Of a stretch of DNA of 64,000 nucleotides, positions 18,507 to 29,447 are shown piece by piece. The position numbers and the translations under genes were made by a program. Source of the DNA: Pseudomonadota bacterium (GTDB lineage Bacteria; Pseudomonadota; Gammaproteobacteria; Steroidobacterales; Steroidobacteraceae); the NCBI GenBank assembly GCA_023433705.1, contig JAEYUC010000036.1:1-64000 (forward strand). The letters are read 5' to 3'. Below the pieces are notes generated by a model that was not told the origin of the DNA, did no database searches, and saw only the letters and a program-made list of their open reading frames with translations. The stretch's first letter is position 1. Every line of letters begins with the position of its first letter.

Positions 18507-19613
18507 TCAGTCGAAAACGCGCTTGAATTCGCCCAGCGCGAGGATCGCCATCGCCTGTCCGTACGGCATCGACGTCAATGGAATCTTCCGGTAGCCGTCG
18601 AGATCGTTGAACACCGGCGTGCCGAACGAGACGTTCCCGAGTTCGCCCGTTGCATCGATGTTCGCGAGCACCGCCTTCACCGCGCGGATGCCGGCTTCCT
18701 CATATTCCCGGCCGATGTACCCCTTGCGAACGGACTTGAGGATTCCATAGGCGAAACCCGCGGTGGCCGACGCCTCGAGATAAGACCCCGGATCGTCGAT
18801 GAGCGTGTGCCACAGCCCGCCCGCATCCTGATGTTTCACGAGCGTGCGGATCTGCTGCAGGTGGGTCTCGAGCAGGAATTCGCGCAGGCCGTCCGCGGGC
18901 GGCAGGTCGAGCAGTTCGATGAACTCGGGGATCGCGATCGTGACCCAGCAATTGCCGCGCGCCCACAGCGCGTTCGCGAAGTGGTGCCGGCCGTCGAAAG
19001 TCCAGCCGTGAAACCACAATCCGGTCTTGCGGTCGACCAGGTACTTGATGTGCAGCATGAACTGGCGGCGCGCCTCCTCGACGTAGTGAGGGCGGCCCAG
19101 CAGCGTGCCGATCTTCGCGAGCGGCAACACGCTCATCATGAGCGTGTCGTCCCAGAGCTGCTGGTGGTTCACCGAGTTGAACACGATGTGCTGGAAGCCC
19201 ATCTCCTCGGTGCGCGGCAGGCCGTCCATGAGCCACTCGGCCCACTCGTCCAGGTAGGGCAACCAGCCGGCGTCCGGCTTCTCCTCGTACAGATAGGCGA
19301 GCGTGAGAAAGGGCGCGACGGTGTTGATGTTCTTGGTCGGCGGTCCCGCCGCGAGACGGTCGCGGAACCAGTCGAGCATGATCTGCCTGCAGCGCGCGTC
19401 CTTCGTCTGCTGGTAATACTTCCAGATGCCGTAAAGCCCGATGCCGTGCGTCCACTCCCAGTCGTTCCAGCCCTTGGTGTCGATGACGCGGCCGTCGTCC
19501 AGGCGCAGCAGGAATTCGCCGGAGGTGTCCTTGATCTCGACCAGGTTGCGGATCAGCAGGTGAATGGAGCGGTCGATGTCGGCGGCGTCGATGCCGTGAA
19601 GTAGTTTGGGCAC
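18507..19613 (-). CDS. Glycoside hydrolase family 88/105 unsaturated glycuronyl hydrolase
   Basis: 368-residue (alpha/alpha)6-barrel hydrolase of the YteR/YesR type, which removes the unsaturated galacturonyl residue left by rhamnogalacturonan lyases. Visible motifs are GWNDWEWTHGIGLYG near 48-62, the DDTLMM acid pair (155-160) and the downstream W-x-R-G-N. I start at GTG 19613 because GAGG lies 7 bases upstream and an earlier start would run into rhaM. No signal peptide is present, so it acts in the cytoplasm on imported disaccharide, which fits the adjacent symporter. Family 88 versus 105 cannot be settled by eye. Confidence 0.88.
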   Translation of the reverse strand: MPKLLHGIDAADIDRSIHLLIRNLVEIKDTSGEFLLRLDDGRVIDTKGWNDWEWTHGIGLYGIWKYYQQTKDARCRQIMLDWFRDRLAAGPPTKNINTVAPFLTLAYLYEEKPDAGWLPYLDEWAEWLMDGLPRTEEMGFQHIVFNSVNHQQLWDDTLMMSVLPLAKIGTLLGRPHYVEEARRQFMLHIKYLVDRKTGLWFHGWTFDGRHHFANALWARGNCWVTIAIPEFIELLDLPPADGLREFLLETHLQQIRTLVKHQDAGGLWHTLIDDPGSYLEASATAGFAYGILKSVRKGYIGREYEEAGIRAVKAVLANIDATGELGNVSFGTPVFNDLDGYRKIPLTSMPYGQAMAILALGEFKRVFD

Positions 19614-19639
19614 GAAGAATCCTCGAATTCCTGGGTGTG

Positions 19640-19951
19640 TCAGTCGAGATGGAAAACGCGCACCAGCGGCCATTCGACCGGGCGGCCGTCGGGATGGGTC
19701 TGCATGAGGTCCTGCATGTAGTCCCACCAGCGACGCATGAGTGGATGGTTCGGTAGTTCGTCGCGCCGGTTGTCGTCGCGCAGCTCGAGCACCGCGAACA
19801 GCTGCAGCGTCTCCTCGTCGAGAAAGATCGAGTAGTCGCGAATACCCGAGTCGCGCAGCAGCTGAGCGAGCTCGGGCCAGATCTCGTCGTGGCGTTTCCG
19901 GTATTCGGCGACATTGCCCGGCTCGAGCTGCATGCGGAATGCGTGCTTCAT
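19640..19951 (-). CDS. rhaM: L-rhamnose mutarotase
   Basis: 103-residue RhaM-type dimeric alpha/beta-barrel protein that interconverts alpha and beta anomers of L-rhamnose. The N-terminal catalytic pattern Y17-x3-H21 (YRKRHDEIWPEL) matches E. coli Y18/H22, and the C-terminal WWDYM segment is conserved. It sits between the acetylesterase (4-base ATGA overlap) and the hydrolase (26-base gap). No rhamnose isomerase, kinase or aldolase is in the window, so the rest of the pathway must be elsewhere or differ. Confidence 0.92.
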   Translation of the reverse strand: MKHAFRMQLEPGNVAEYRKRHDEIWPELAQLLRDSGIRDYSIFLDEETLQLFAVLELRDDNRRDELPNHPLMRRWWDYMQDLMQTHPDGRPVEWPLVRVFHLD

Positions 19952-21144
19952 CTTGTTGCCTCGGAAATCATGACTGGCGAGTCGGGATGGGCCGGATCGA
20001 AGCGGCGCTCGTCCGGCGCAATCTGCGATGCAAGGCCCGCGAGCAATGACGCATCGGACCGGCGCAGCCCTTCGACCACCATGCGCGCGAGCGAATATGC
20101 ACCGAACTCGTTGTGATGCGTGCGATCCCGACCTTCGTCGGCGAACGCGCGCGCGGCCGCGTCCGGCCCCAGCGCCTCGTAGAACGCGATACTCATCGCG
20201 TTGAGATCGACGAGCGCGGTTTTCTCCGCGCGCGCGACCGCGCGCATCGCGTCGGGATAATCACCGAGCGAGGGCACGATGCGGCCCTGCGCGTCGAAGT
20301 TGCGGCGTTCCGGCGACGTGACGAGGATCGGCGTGCCGCCGCGCCGCCGGACTTCGGCGATGTACGCACGCAGGTAAGCGGGGTAGGTGGTCGCGGCGTC
20401 GGCATGGGTCTGCGGCCACTGCGTCTTCTGATCGTTGTGCGCGAACTGGATCATCACCCAGTCCCCGGGACGCAGGGTCGACAGCAGCTTGTCCAAGCGC
20501 AGCTCACCGAGGAAAGACTTGAGCGATTCGCCCGACTCGGCGTGATTCGCGACCGCGATCCCGTTGCCGAAGAATCGCGGCAGCATCTGGCCCCAGCTCG
20601 CGTTCGGCGCGAGGGCCTGGTCCGTCACCGTCGAATCGCCGGCGAGGTAAAGGGTCGGCAGCGCGACCGGCTCGATCGCGATGGATTGCAACCCGGCCGC
20701 ATCGGGCGCGAACTCGAGCGACAGCCGGTCATCCCAGTTCGCGCTGCCGATCTCGCGCGGCTTGAGCCGCACTTCTGTTCCACCGGCGGCATTTTCGGGC
20801 AGCGCCGGAAGCGCGGGCGTGCGCACGTTGACCACGAAGCGGATGTCGTCGCGAGGATTCTCGGCAACGAGCCGCCGTTGCTCGGCAAAGATTCGACGGA
20901 CCGATCCGTCGGGCGGCAATCGCACGACCACTCGGTAATTGCCTTCGGGTAACCGCACGGAAAAACGCTTCGTTCCGTGCTCGAAGCCGAATCCGCGCGC
21001 GGCGTCGTAGGTCGGAAAACCGGCGGCATTGCCTCCGGCCGCAAAGTCGAAGATCCGTGGCCGCACCTCGTCCACCACGGTCGGTCCCGACGAGACGGTG
21101 ACAGGTACCGCCGCCAGCGCCGCGCATGCGATCAACGACTTCAA
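19948..21144 (-). CDS. Rhamnogalacturonan acetylesterase-like SGNH hydrolase
   Basis: About 398 residues. An N-terminal beta-rich domain (about 30-160) precedes an SGNH/GDSL esterase domain with the nucleophile motif LAGDSTVTD (S171), an FAHNDQK block III asparagine and the DRTHHNEFGAY block with the catalytic Asp/His. This is the pattern of CE12 rhamnogalacturonan acetylesterases, which remove acetyl groups from the pectin backbone. The start is uncertain: TTG 21144 gives a signal peptide and has GGAG 9 bases upstream; the frame is open to ATG 21267, but that gives a charged N-terminus. A 14-codon frame starting at ATG 21185 ends in a TGA overlapping the TTG. First gene of the cluster. Confidence 0.82.
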   Translation of the reverse strand: MKSLIACAALAAVPVTVSSGPTVVDEVRPRIFDFAAGGNAAGFPTYDAARGFGFEHGTKRFSVRLPEGNYRVVVRLPPDGSVRRIFAEQRRLVAENPRDDIRFVVNVRTPALPALPENAAGGTEVRLKPREIGSANWDDRLSLEFAPDAAGLQSIAIEPVALPTLYLAGDSTVTDQALAPNASWGQMLPRFFGNGIAVANHAESGESLKSFLGELRLDKLLSTLRPGDWVMIQFAHNDQKTQWPQTHADAATTYPAYLRAYIAEVRRRGGTPILVTSPERRNFDAQGRIVPSLGDYPDAMRAVARAEKTALVDLNAMSIAFYEALGPDAAARAFADEGRDRTHHNEFGAYSLARMVVEGLRRSDASLLAGLASQIAPDERRFDPAHPDSPVMISEATR

Positions 21145-21345
21145 GCGAGCGGACTCCGCGGGCAGGCCCCGCCGACGATGCTCATGCTTGGATCCCCCCG
21201 TGATGTGCGATTCGATCGAGTTTGATCGCTTTTTATCGTACTTGATCGGTATGCGCCAGCGCCCCATTGGCGTCCCACGAGGATACTTTGGCGTCTCGCG
21301 GTGGATTTTCGTTTTCGCTCTGGTAGAGTGCGCGCCCCTGCGGAC

Positions 21346-21421
21346 GGGCCGTTAGCTCAGTTGGTAGAGCAGCTGACTCTTAATCAGTAGGTCGTAGGTT
21401 CGACCCCTACACGGCCCACCA
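21346..21421 (+). tRNA. tRNA-Lys (anticodon CTT)
   Basis: 76-base cloverleaf with acceptor stem GGGCCGT/ACGGCCC, loop CTCTTAA (anticodon CTT), T-arm GGTTCGACCCC, and an encoded CCA. TAGAGT at 21324-21329 followed by a GC-rich discriminator is a likely -10. It is divergent from the pectin-type cluster. Confidence 0.97.
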
Positions 21422-21451
21422 CTTCCCCGCATCGCGGGCGTAATTACGCCG

Positions 21452-22150
21452 ATGTCAGAGCAATCCTCCCGCGATGACACCCAGTCCATCGAGCCGGCTC
21501 GCGTTGCGAGCAGGCTGGCCGGGACTGCCTTCGCGGGCATCGAGATCGGCGAAAAGGTCGGCGAGGGCAAGCGCTCCGTCGTCTACCGGGCGCGCTGGCG
21601 CGATCGCGACGCGAGCCTCAAGGTCTACAAGCCCGCCGAAATACTGCGTCACGCACGCAAACATCCGCTCCCGCTGGCCGAGTTCGAACATCGCCGCAAC
21701 CAGTCGTTCTATCGCGCGCCGGGGATGTCGAAGTACGTGGCGGAACCGCTGGGTTACCTGGTCGAGCCGGATCTGCAGATGACGCTGCAGGAATATCTGG
21801 ACGGCGAGATCTACTACTTCGCGCGCCGCGACAACGCCGGTTTCATTTCGCCGCGTTTCAAGGAAGACCTCGCGGAGCTCGTGCGGTTGAGCCACGCGGC
21901 GCAGCTCTACGACATCGACCTGCACGCGATGAACGTGATGGTGGACCGTCGCACCGGTGGTCCGAAACTGTTCGACTTCAACCAGATCCCGTTCCACGAG
22001 CGGCCCCAGAATCCGCTCGTCGCGCTGGCTCTCAAGCTGGGATTGTTAGGCCGCGAGTCGCGCGACCTGCGCAAACTCGCGAGCTTCGACGACTTCGCCC
22101 GGATCGAGCGCAAGCTCGTCAAATTCTACGAGCCCGGCTCCGGCGGCTGA
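21452..22150 (+). CDS. Small protein-kinase-fold protein of unknown target
   Basis: 232 residues with a compact kinase fold. Seen are a glycine-rich VGEGKRSVVYRARW, the beta-3 lysine K57 in ASLKVYK, a catalytic-loop pattern D156-LHAM-N161, and FDFN (D175) where DFG is usual. The HRD histidine is replaced (YDIDLHAMN). It lacks the long C-lobe of Hanks kinases, so it is closer to lipopolysaccharide/Kdo-kinase-like (KdkA/InaA) or APH-like proteins. It follows tRNA-Lys by 30 bases and converges on the Trm112-like gene 7 bases later. Whether it phosphorylates protein, lipid A sugar or a small molecule cannot be told. Confidence 0.7.
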   Translation: MSEQSSRDDTQSIEPARVASRLAGTAFAGIEIGEKVGEGKRSVVYRARWRDRDASLKVYKPAEILRHARKHPLPLAEFEHRRNQSFYRAPGMSKYVAEPLGYLVEPDLQMTLQEYLDGEIYYFARRDNAGFISPRFKEDLAELVRLSHAAQLYDIDLHAMNVMVDRRTGGPKLFDFNQIPFHERPQNPLVALALKLGLLGRESRDLRKLASFDDFARIERKLVKFYEPGSGG

Positions 22151-22157
22151 CCGGCCT

Positions 22158-22355
22158 TCAGCCCGGCTGTTGCGCGAGCAACGGGTCGTTGTCTTCGAGC
22201 TTGATCGCATCCTCGGGAAGCATCGCCGCGATCCCGTCCTTGATCGGGTAAGCGAGTTTGCTGGTCGGGCAGACGAGCAGCTGGCGGGATTCGGAGAAGA
22301 ACACCGGCGCCTTCGACACCGGGCAAGCGAGCATTTCGATCAGTCTGGGATCCAC
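22158..22355 (-). CDS. Trm112-family (YcaR-like) small zinc-ribbon-type protein
   Basis: 65-residue Trm112/UPF0434 family protein beginning MDPRLIEMLACPVSKAP. The family usually has a CP-x-C plus a second Cys pair; here the first pair reads CPVS and the second CPTS, so only two of four zinc cysteines remain. GTG 22355 is chosen because GAGG is well spaced upstream. In E. coli the homologue YcaR lies in the lpxK-kdsB region; here it follows a small membrane-protein gene. Confidence 0.8.
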   Translation of the reverse strand: MDPRLIEMLACPVSKAPVFFSESRQLLVCPTSKLAYPIKDGIAAMLPEDAIKLEDNDPLLAQQPG

Positions 22356-22369
22356 GGAATTCCTCGTTT

Positions 22370-22738
22370 TCAGGCGGCCGAACGGGTGGTCGAGATCAGC
22401 CAGCAAAGCGCCACGGCCACGGCCACCCCGACCACCTGCTGGGTACGCGACCATTGCACCAGAGTTCCATCCATCGAGGCTATGCCGATCGCCGTGACGA
22501 CGAACCAGATGCCGCTCTGCAGCGCGACGCCCTGGATCGAGGCCGACTGCATGAATTTCACGGCGACGATGTACAGGGAGACTCCGCCGGCAAAGGCGGC
22601 CAGCGAGGCCAGGGCGATTTTCAGGTCGAGGCTGCCGCCCGGCCATGCCCTCGAGGCGTAGACGAATCCCCGGGCGTCGAGCACTCCGGAGGCGATGGTC
22701 AGCAGTCCCACGAGGAGGAAATTGCCTGTTTGTCCCAT
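22370..22738 (-). CDS. Four-helix small membrane protein, unknown function
   Basis: 122 residues with four predicted membrane helices (about 7-24, 40-62, 73-91 and 99-116) and short loops. Size and topology resemble single-repeat drug/metabolite transporter (SMR/EamA-half) proteins, but I see no SMR Glu14-type motif, so I do not assign a substrate. It ends 14 bases before the Trm112-like gene on the same strand, so co-transcription is likely. Confidence 0.65.
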   Translation of the reverse strand: MGQTGNFLLVGLLTIASGVLDARGFVYASRAWPGGSLDLKIALASLAAFAGGVSLYIVAVKFMQSASIQGVALQSGIWFVVTAIGIASMDGTLVQWSRTQQVVGVAVAVALCWLISTTRSAA

Positions 22739-22819
22739 CTTATGTCCCTGTGAGGTGGCGGCGAAGCATAGCCAAAAAAGTGGGTCTGAACGTTGCGGGT
22801 TCGATGTACCGGATTGGCA

Positions 22820-22825
22820 TATAAT
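22820..22825 (+). promoter_or_regulatory. Likely -10 element of tRNA-Leu promoter
   Basis: A perfect TATAAT lies 21 bases before tRNA-Leu and is followed by the GC-rich CCGCGCCCC discriminator shared with other tRNA promoters in the window. No clear -35 stands at 16-18 bases. The -10 sits inside a small dyad (CGGATT/AATCCG). Confidence 0.5.
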
Positions 22826-22846
22826 CCGCGCCCCTCGCGCCTGGGG

Positions 22847-22931
22847 GCGAGAGTGGCGGAACTGGTAGACGCGCTGGATTTAGGTTCCAGTGGGGCAACC
22901 CGTGAGAGTTCGAGTCTCTCCTTTCGCACCA
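22847..22931 (+). tRNA. tRNA-Leu (anticodon TAG)
   Basis: 85-base class II tRNA with acceptor stem GCGAGAG/CTTTCGC (one G-T), anticodon loop TTTAGGT (anticodon TAG), a long variable arm, T-arm AGTTCGAGTCT, and an encoded CCA. It lies 35 bases before tig and may be co-transcribed with it, as seen in related bacteria. Confidence 0.96.
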
Positions 22932-22966
22932 ATCGCGCAGCGTTACAAACGAGTTGAGGAATGGAT

Positions 22967-24271
22967 ATGCAGGTTTCAGTGACCGCCACGGGCGGACTTG
23001 AGCGCCGTCTAGAGGTGGCGATCCCGGCCGCGCAGGTCGACGGTGAAGTCGCGCAGCGCTTGAACAAGATTTCGCGCACGGCGCGTCTCAAGGGCTTCCG
23101 CCCGGGCAAGGCGCCGCTCGCGGTGATTCGTCAGCAGTACGGCGAGCAGGTGCACGGCGAGGTCGTGAGCGACCTGTTGCGCTCCTCGTTCTCGGAGGCC
23201 GTCGCGCGCGAGAAGCTCAATCCCGCGGGCGGTCCGCGCATCGAGCCCATCGCGATGGGTCCCGGCGGCGATCTCAAGTACGCCGCGGTGTTCGAAGTCC
23301 TGCCCGAGGTGAAGCTGCACCCGGTCTCGGAAATCGCAGTCGAGAAGCCGGTTGCCAGCGTCACGGACGCGGACCTGGACGCGATGATCGACACGCTGCG
23401 CAAGCAGCGCCCGTCCTTCGTCGAAGTCGCGCGCGCCGCGGCGGCGAACGATCGCGTGACGGTCAGCTTCAAGGGCACGATCGACGGCGTCGCATTCGAA
23501 GGTGGCAGCGGTGAAGACGTTGCGATCACCGTCGGCACGGGCCAGGTGATGAAGGAATTCGAAGACGCGCTGGTGGGCGCGAGCGCGGGCGACACGCGCG
23601 AAACCGATGCGACGTTCCCGACGGAACATCCGAACAAGGACCTCGCCGGAAAGACCGCGCATTTCTCGATCCAGATCGTGAAGGTCGAGGAACAGCAGCT
23701 CGCGCCGCTCGACGAGTCATTCGCGAAGAGCTTCGGCATCGCCGACGGCAGTATCGACAGCCTGCGCAGCGAAGTGCGCGCGAACATGGAGCGCGAGCTC
23801 AATGAAGCCGTGCGTCAGAACGTGCGAGGCCAGGTGCTCGAGGGGCTTTACAATGCGAATCCGCTCGAGCTGCCGCGCCAGCTGGTCGAGGAGCGCATCC
23901 AGGAACTGCAGGTCGAGATGCTTCGCCGCGCCGGTGTGCGCGACGCCAAGCAGTTGCCGCCGCGCGAACCGTTCGAGGAACCCGCCCGTCGCCGGGTCGC
24001 GCTGAGCCTGCTCATGAGCGAGGTCGTGCGTGCCGCCAACCTCAAGGTCAGCCGCGAATCCGTGCAGGAAAAACTGAACGAAGTGGCCTCGTCGTATTCC
24101 AAACCGGACGAAGTGCGACGTGCCTACTTGCAAAACCCCGACCTGATGCGACAAATAGAGTCGCAGGTTCTCGAGGCTCAGGCGATCGACTGGGTGCTGA
24201 GTCAGGCCAAAGTTACCGACAAGGCCGCGACGTTCTCGGATCTGACGAAGTTCGGTACGAACGAGAGCTGA
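22967..24271 (+). CDS. tig: Trigger factor
   Basis: 434-residue ribosome-associated chaperone and peptidyl-prolyl isomerase. The ribosome-binding segment is FRPGKAPLAVI near 44-54, followed by the FKBP-type isomerase domain (about 155-240) with VTVSFKGTIDG, then the helical C-terminal chaperone domain. ATG 22967 is preferred over ATG 22961 because GAGGA is correctly spaced and the protein then begins MQVSVTATGGLERR, as in E. coli. It heads the tig-clpP-clpX-lon block. Confidence 0.96.
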   Translation: MQVSVTATGGLERRLEVAIPAAQVDGEVAQRLNKISRTARLKGFRPGKAPLAVIRQQYGEQVHGEVVSDLLRSSFSEAVAREKLNPAGGPRIEPIAMGPGGDLKYAAVFEVLPEVKLHPVSEIAVEKPVASVTDADLDAMIDTLRKQRPSFVEVARAAAANDRVTVSFKGTIDGVAFEGGSGEDVAITVGTGQVMKEFEDALVGASAGDTRETDATFPTEHPNKDLAGKTAHFSIQIVKVEEQQLAPLDESFAKSFGIADGSIDSLRSEVRANMERELNEAVRQNVRGQVLEGLYNANPLELPRQLVEERIQELQVEMLRRAGVRDAKQLPPREPFEEPARRRVALSLLMSEVVRAANLKVSRESVQEKLNEVASSYSKPDEVRRAYLQNPDLMRQIESQVLEAQAIDWVLSQAKVTDKAATFSDLTKFGTNES

Positions 24272-24303
24272 AGATCAGGCTGAGGAATTTAGGAGACATT
24301 TCG

Positions 24304-24927
24304 ATGAACGAGCGCGCCTTGAACCTGGTTCCGATCGTCGTGGAGCAGACCGCCCGCGGCGAGCGTTCCTACGACATCTATTCGCGCCTGCTCAAGGAAC
24401 GCGTGGTGTTCGCGGTGGGTCCGGTCGAGGACTACATGGCCAACGTCATCGTCGCGCAGCTGCTGTTCCTCGAATCGGAAAACCCCGAGAAGGACATCGC
24501 GCTGTACATCAATTCGCCCGGCGGGTCCGTCAGCGCGGGCCTGGCGATCTACGACACCATGCAGTTCATCAAGCCGGACGTGAGCACGATCTGCGTCGGC
24601 ATGGCGGCCTCCATGGGCGCGGTCCTGCTCGCCGGTGGTGCGAAGGGCAAGCGGTTCATGTTGCCCAATTCGCGCGCGATGATTCACCAGCCCTCGGGCG
24701 GCTACCAGGGCCAGGCCAGCGACATCCACATCCAGGCCCAGGAAATTCTCAAGATTCGTGAGCGCCTGAATGAAATTCTTGCCCGCCACACCGGTCAGAC
24801 GGTGGACAAGATCCGGGCCGACTCCGAACGCGACAATTTCATGAGCCCGACTGAGGCAGTCGCTTACGGGCTTGTAGATAAGTTACTCGACAAGCGTGTG
24901 GCGCCTCCGACCGCGCCGACGCCGTAA
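24304..24927 (+). CDS. clpP: ATP-dependent Clp protease proteolytic subunit
   Basis: 207-residue ClpP serine peptidase forming the barrel that degrades substrates unfolded by ClpX. The catalytic triad is S103 (AASMGA), H128 (MIHQPSGG) and D177 (SERDNFM). The N-terminal propeptide region ends near the ARGERSYDIYSRLL segment. A good AGGAG precedes the ATG. It lies 32 bases after tig. Confidence 0.98.
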   Translation: MNERALNLVPIVVEQTARGERSYDIYSRLLKERVVFAVGPVEDYMANVIVAQLLFLESENPEKDIALYINSPGGSVSAGLAIYDTMQFIKPDVSTICVGMAASMGAVLLAGGAKGKRFMLPNSRAMIHQPSGGYQGQASDIHIQAQEILKIRERLNEILARHTGQTVDKIRADSERDNFMSPTEAVAYGLVDKLLDKRVAPPTAPTP

Positions 24928-25026
24928 AGATTCCCGACGCGCGGCGGCGGCGGGACGGCAATTGCGAAGCGACTCGCAGTTCTCGACAAATCCCATATAA
25001 ACAACGGGTTCCGCCCGGGTGCGACT

Positions 25027-25054
25027 TTGTCACCATGCGGACCCGTGATATATA
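25027..25054 (+). promoter_or_regulatory. Probable internal promoter of clpX
   Basis: TTGTCA (25027-25032, five of six consensus bases) and TATATA (25049-25054) are separated by 16 bases in the 179-base clpP-clpX gap. It lies about 50 bases before the clpX start. This suggests clpX can be expressed apart from clpP. Confidence 0.5.
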
Positions 25055-25106
25055 GAAACCAAGGCTGACGGGGCATTTTGTCCGGTCAGTGTCACGCGGA
25101 GCAACG

Positions 25107-26426
<1,320 letters not shown>

Positions 26427-26511
26427 CGGCCGGACGCCGAATCCCTACGAGTACCGCCGGAATCTTCCGGCGGGACACTTCGCGCATCCGATCGGGGCCT
26501 CTCGCAGGTGT

Positions 26512-26539
26512 GTTGAAAGACACAGTTCACGCCCCATTT
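26512..26539 (+). promoter_or_regulatory. Probable heat-shock (sigma-32) promoter of lon
   Basis: GTTGAAA (26512-26518) is followed after 13 bases by CCCCATTT (26532-26539). The sigma-32 consensus is CTTGAAA, 13-15 bases, CCCCATNT: one mismatch in the -35 and none in the -10. It lies about 80 bases before the lon start in a 191-base gap. Lon is a classic heat-shock gene, so the assignment is coherent. Confidence 0.8.
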
Positions 26540-26617
26540 CCCGCGCTACACTTTGACTAAATACAGCCGCGGGATGCTGCATTTCGCAGCGTCTCGCAGT
26601 CTGCGAGGGCCCAGCGC

Positions 26618-29113
<2,496 letters not shown>

Positions 29114-29139
29114 GACGGGGCGGTAAACCGCAAAACGAG

Positions 29140-29177
29140 GGCCTCCCGCGCAACCTGGCGGGAGGCCTCTTTTTTTT
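29140..29177 (+). terminator. Rho-independent terminator of lon
   Basis: A 10-bp perfect stem (GGCCTCCCGC, 29140-29149, with GCGGGAGGCC, 29158-29167) with an 8-base loop is followed by CT and a run of eight T (29170-29177). It lies 26 bases after the lon stop. Confidence 0.95.
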
Positions 29178-29261
29178 GGGAGCCCGGCACGGGCTAAATG
29201 GCTTCCGTAGCCGGATACGATCCGCTAGACTGCGCGGCCTTTCGCGGGCGGCCTATCGATC

Positions 29262-29336
29262 GGGTGCTTAGCTCAGCGGTAGAGCATCGCCCTTACAAGG
29301 CGAGGGTCGGGGGTTCGAAACCCTCAGCACCCACCA
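29262..29336 (+). tRNA. tRNA-Val (anticodon TAC)
   Basis: 75-base cloverleaf with acceptor stem GGGTGCT/AGCACCC, anticodon stem TCGCC/GGCGA around loop CTTACAA (anticodon TAC), and an encoded CCA. A TAGACT with GC-rich discriminator about 30 bases upstream is a plausible -10. tRNA-Asp follows after 6 bases. Confidence 0.97.
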
Positions 29337-29342
29337 AAAATT

Positions 29343-29419
29343 GGAGCGGTAGTTCAGTTGGTTAGAATACCGGCCTGTCACGCCGGGGGTCGCGGGTTCG
29401 AGTCCCGTCCGCTCCGCCA
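29343..29419 (+). tRNA. tRNA-Asp (anticodon GTC)
   Basis: 77-base cloverleaf with acceptor stem GGAGCGG/CCGCTCC, anticodon stem CCGGC/GCCGG around loop CTGTCAC (anticodon GTC), T-arm GGTTCGAGTCC, and an encoded CCA. It lies 28 bases before ppiD and is probably in one transcript with tRNA-Val. Confidence 0.97.
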
Positions 29420-29447
29420 ATCTTTTTAGGACCGTCCAGGACTGTCG

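Noticed and set aside
24991..24999. TCCCATATA resembling a sigma-32 -10 before clpX
   Set aside because: No TTGAAA-type -35 stands 11-16 bases upstream, and a better sigma-70-type pair lies at 25027-25054.
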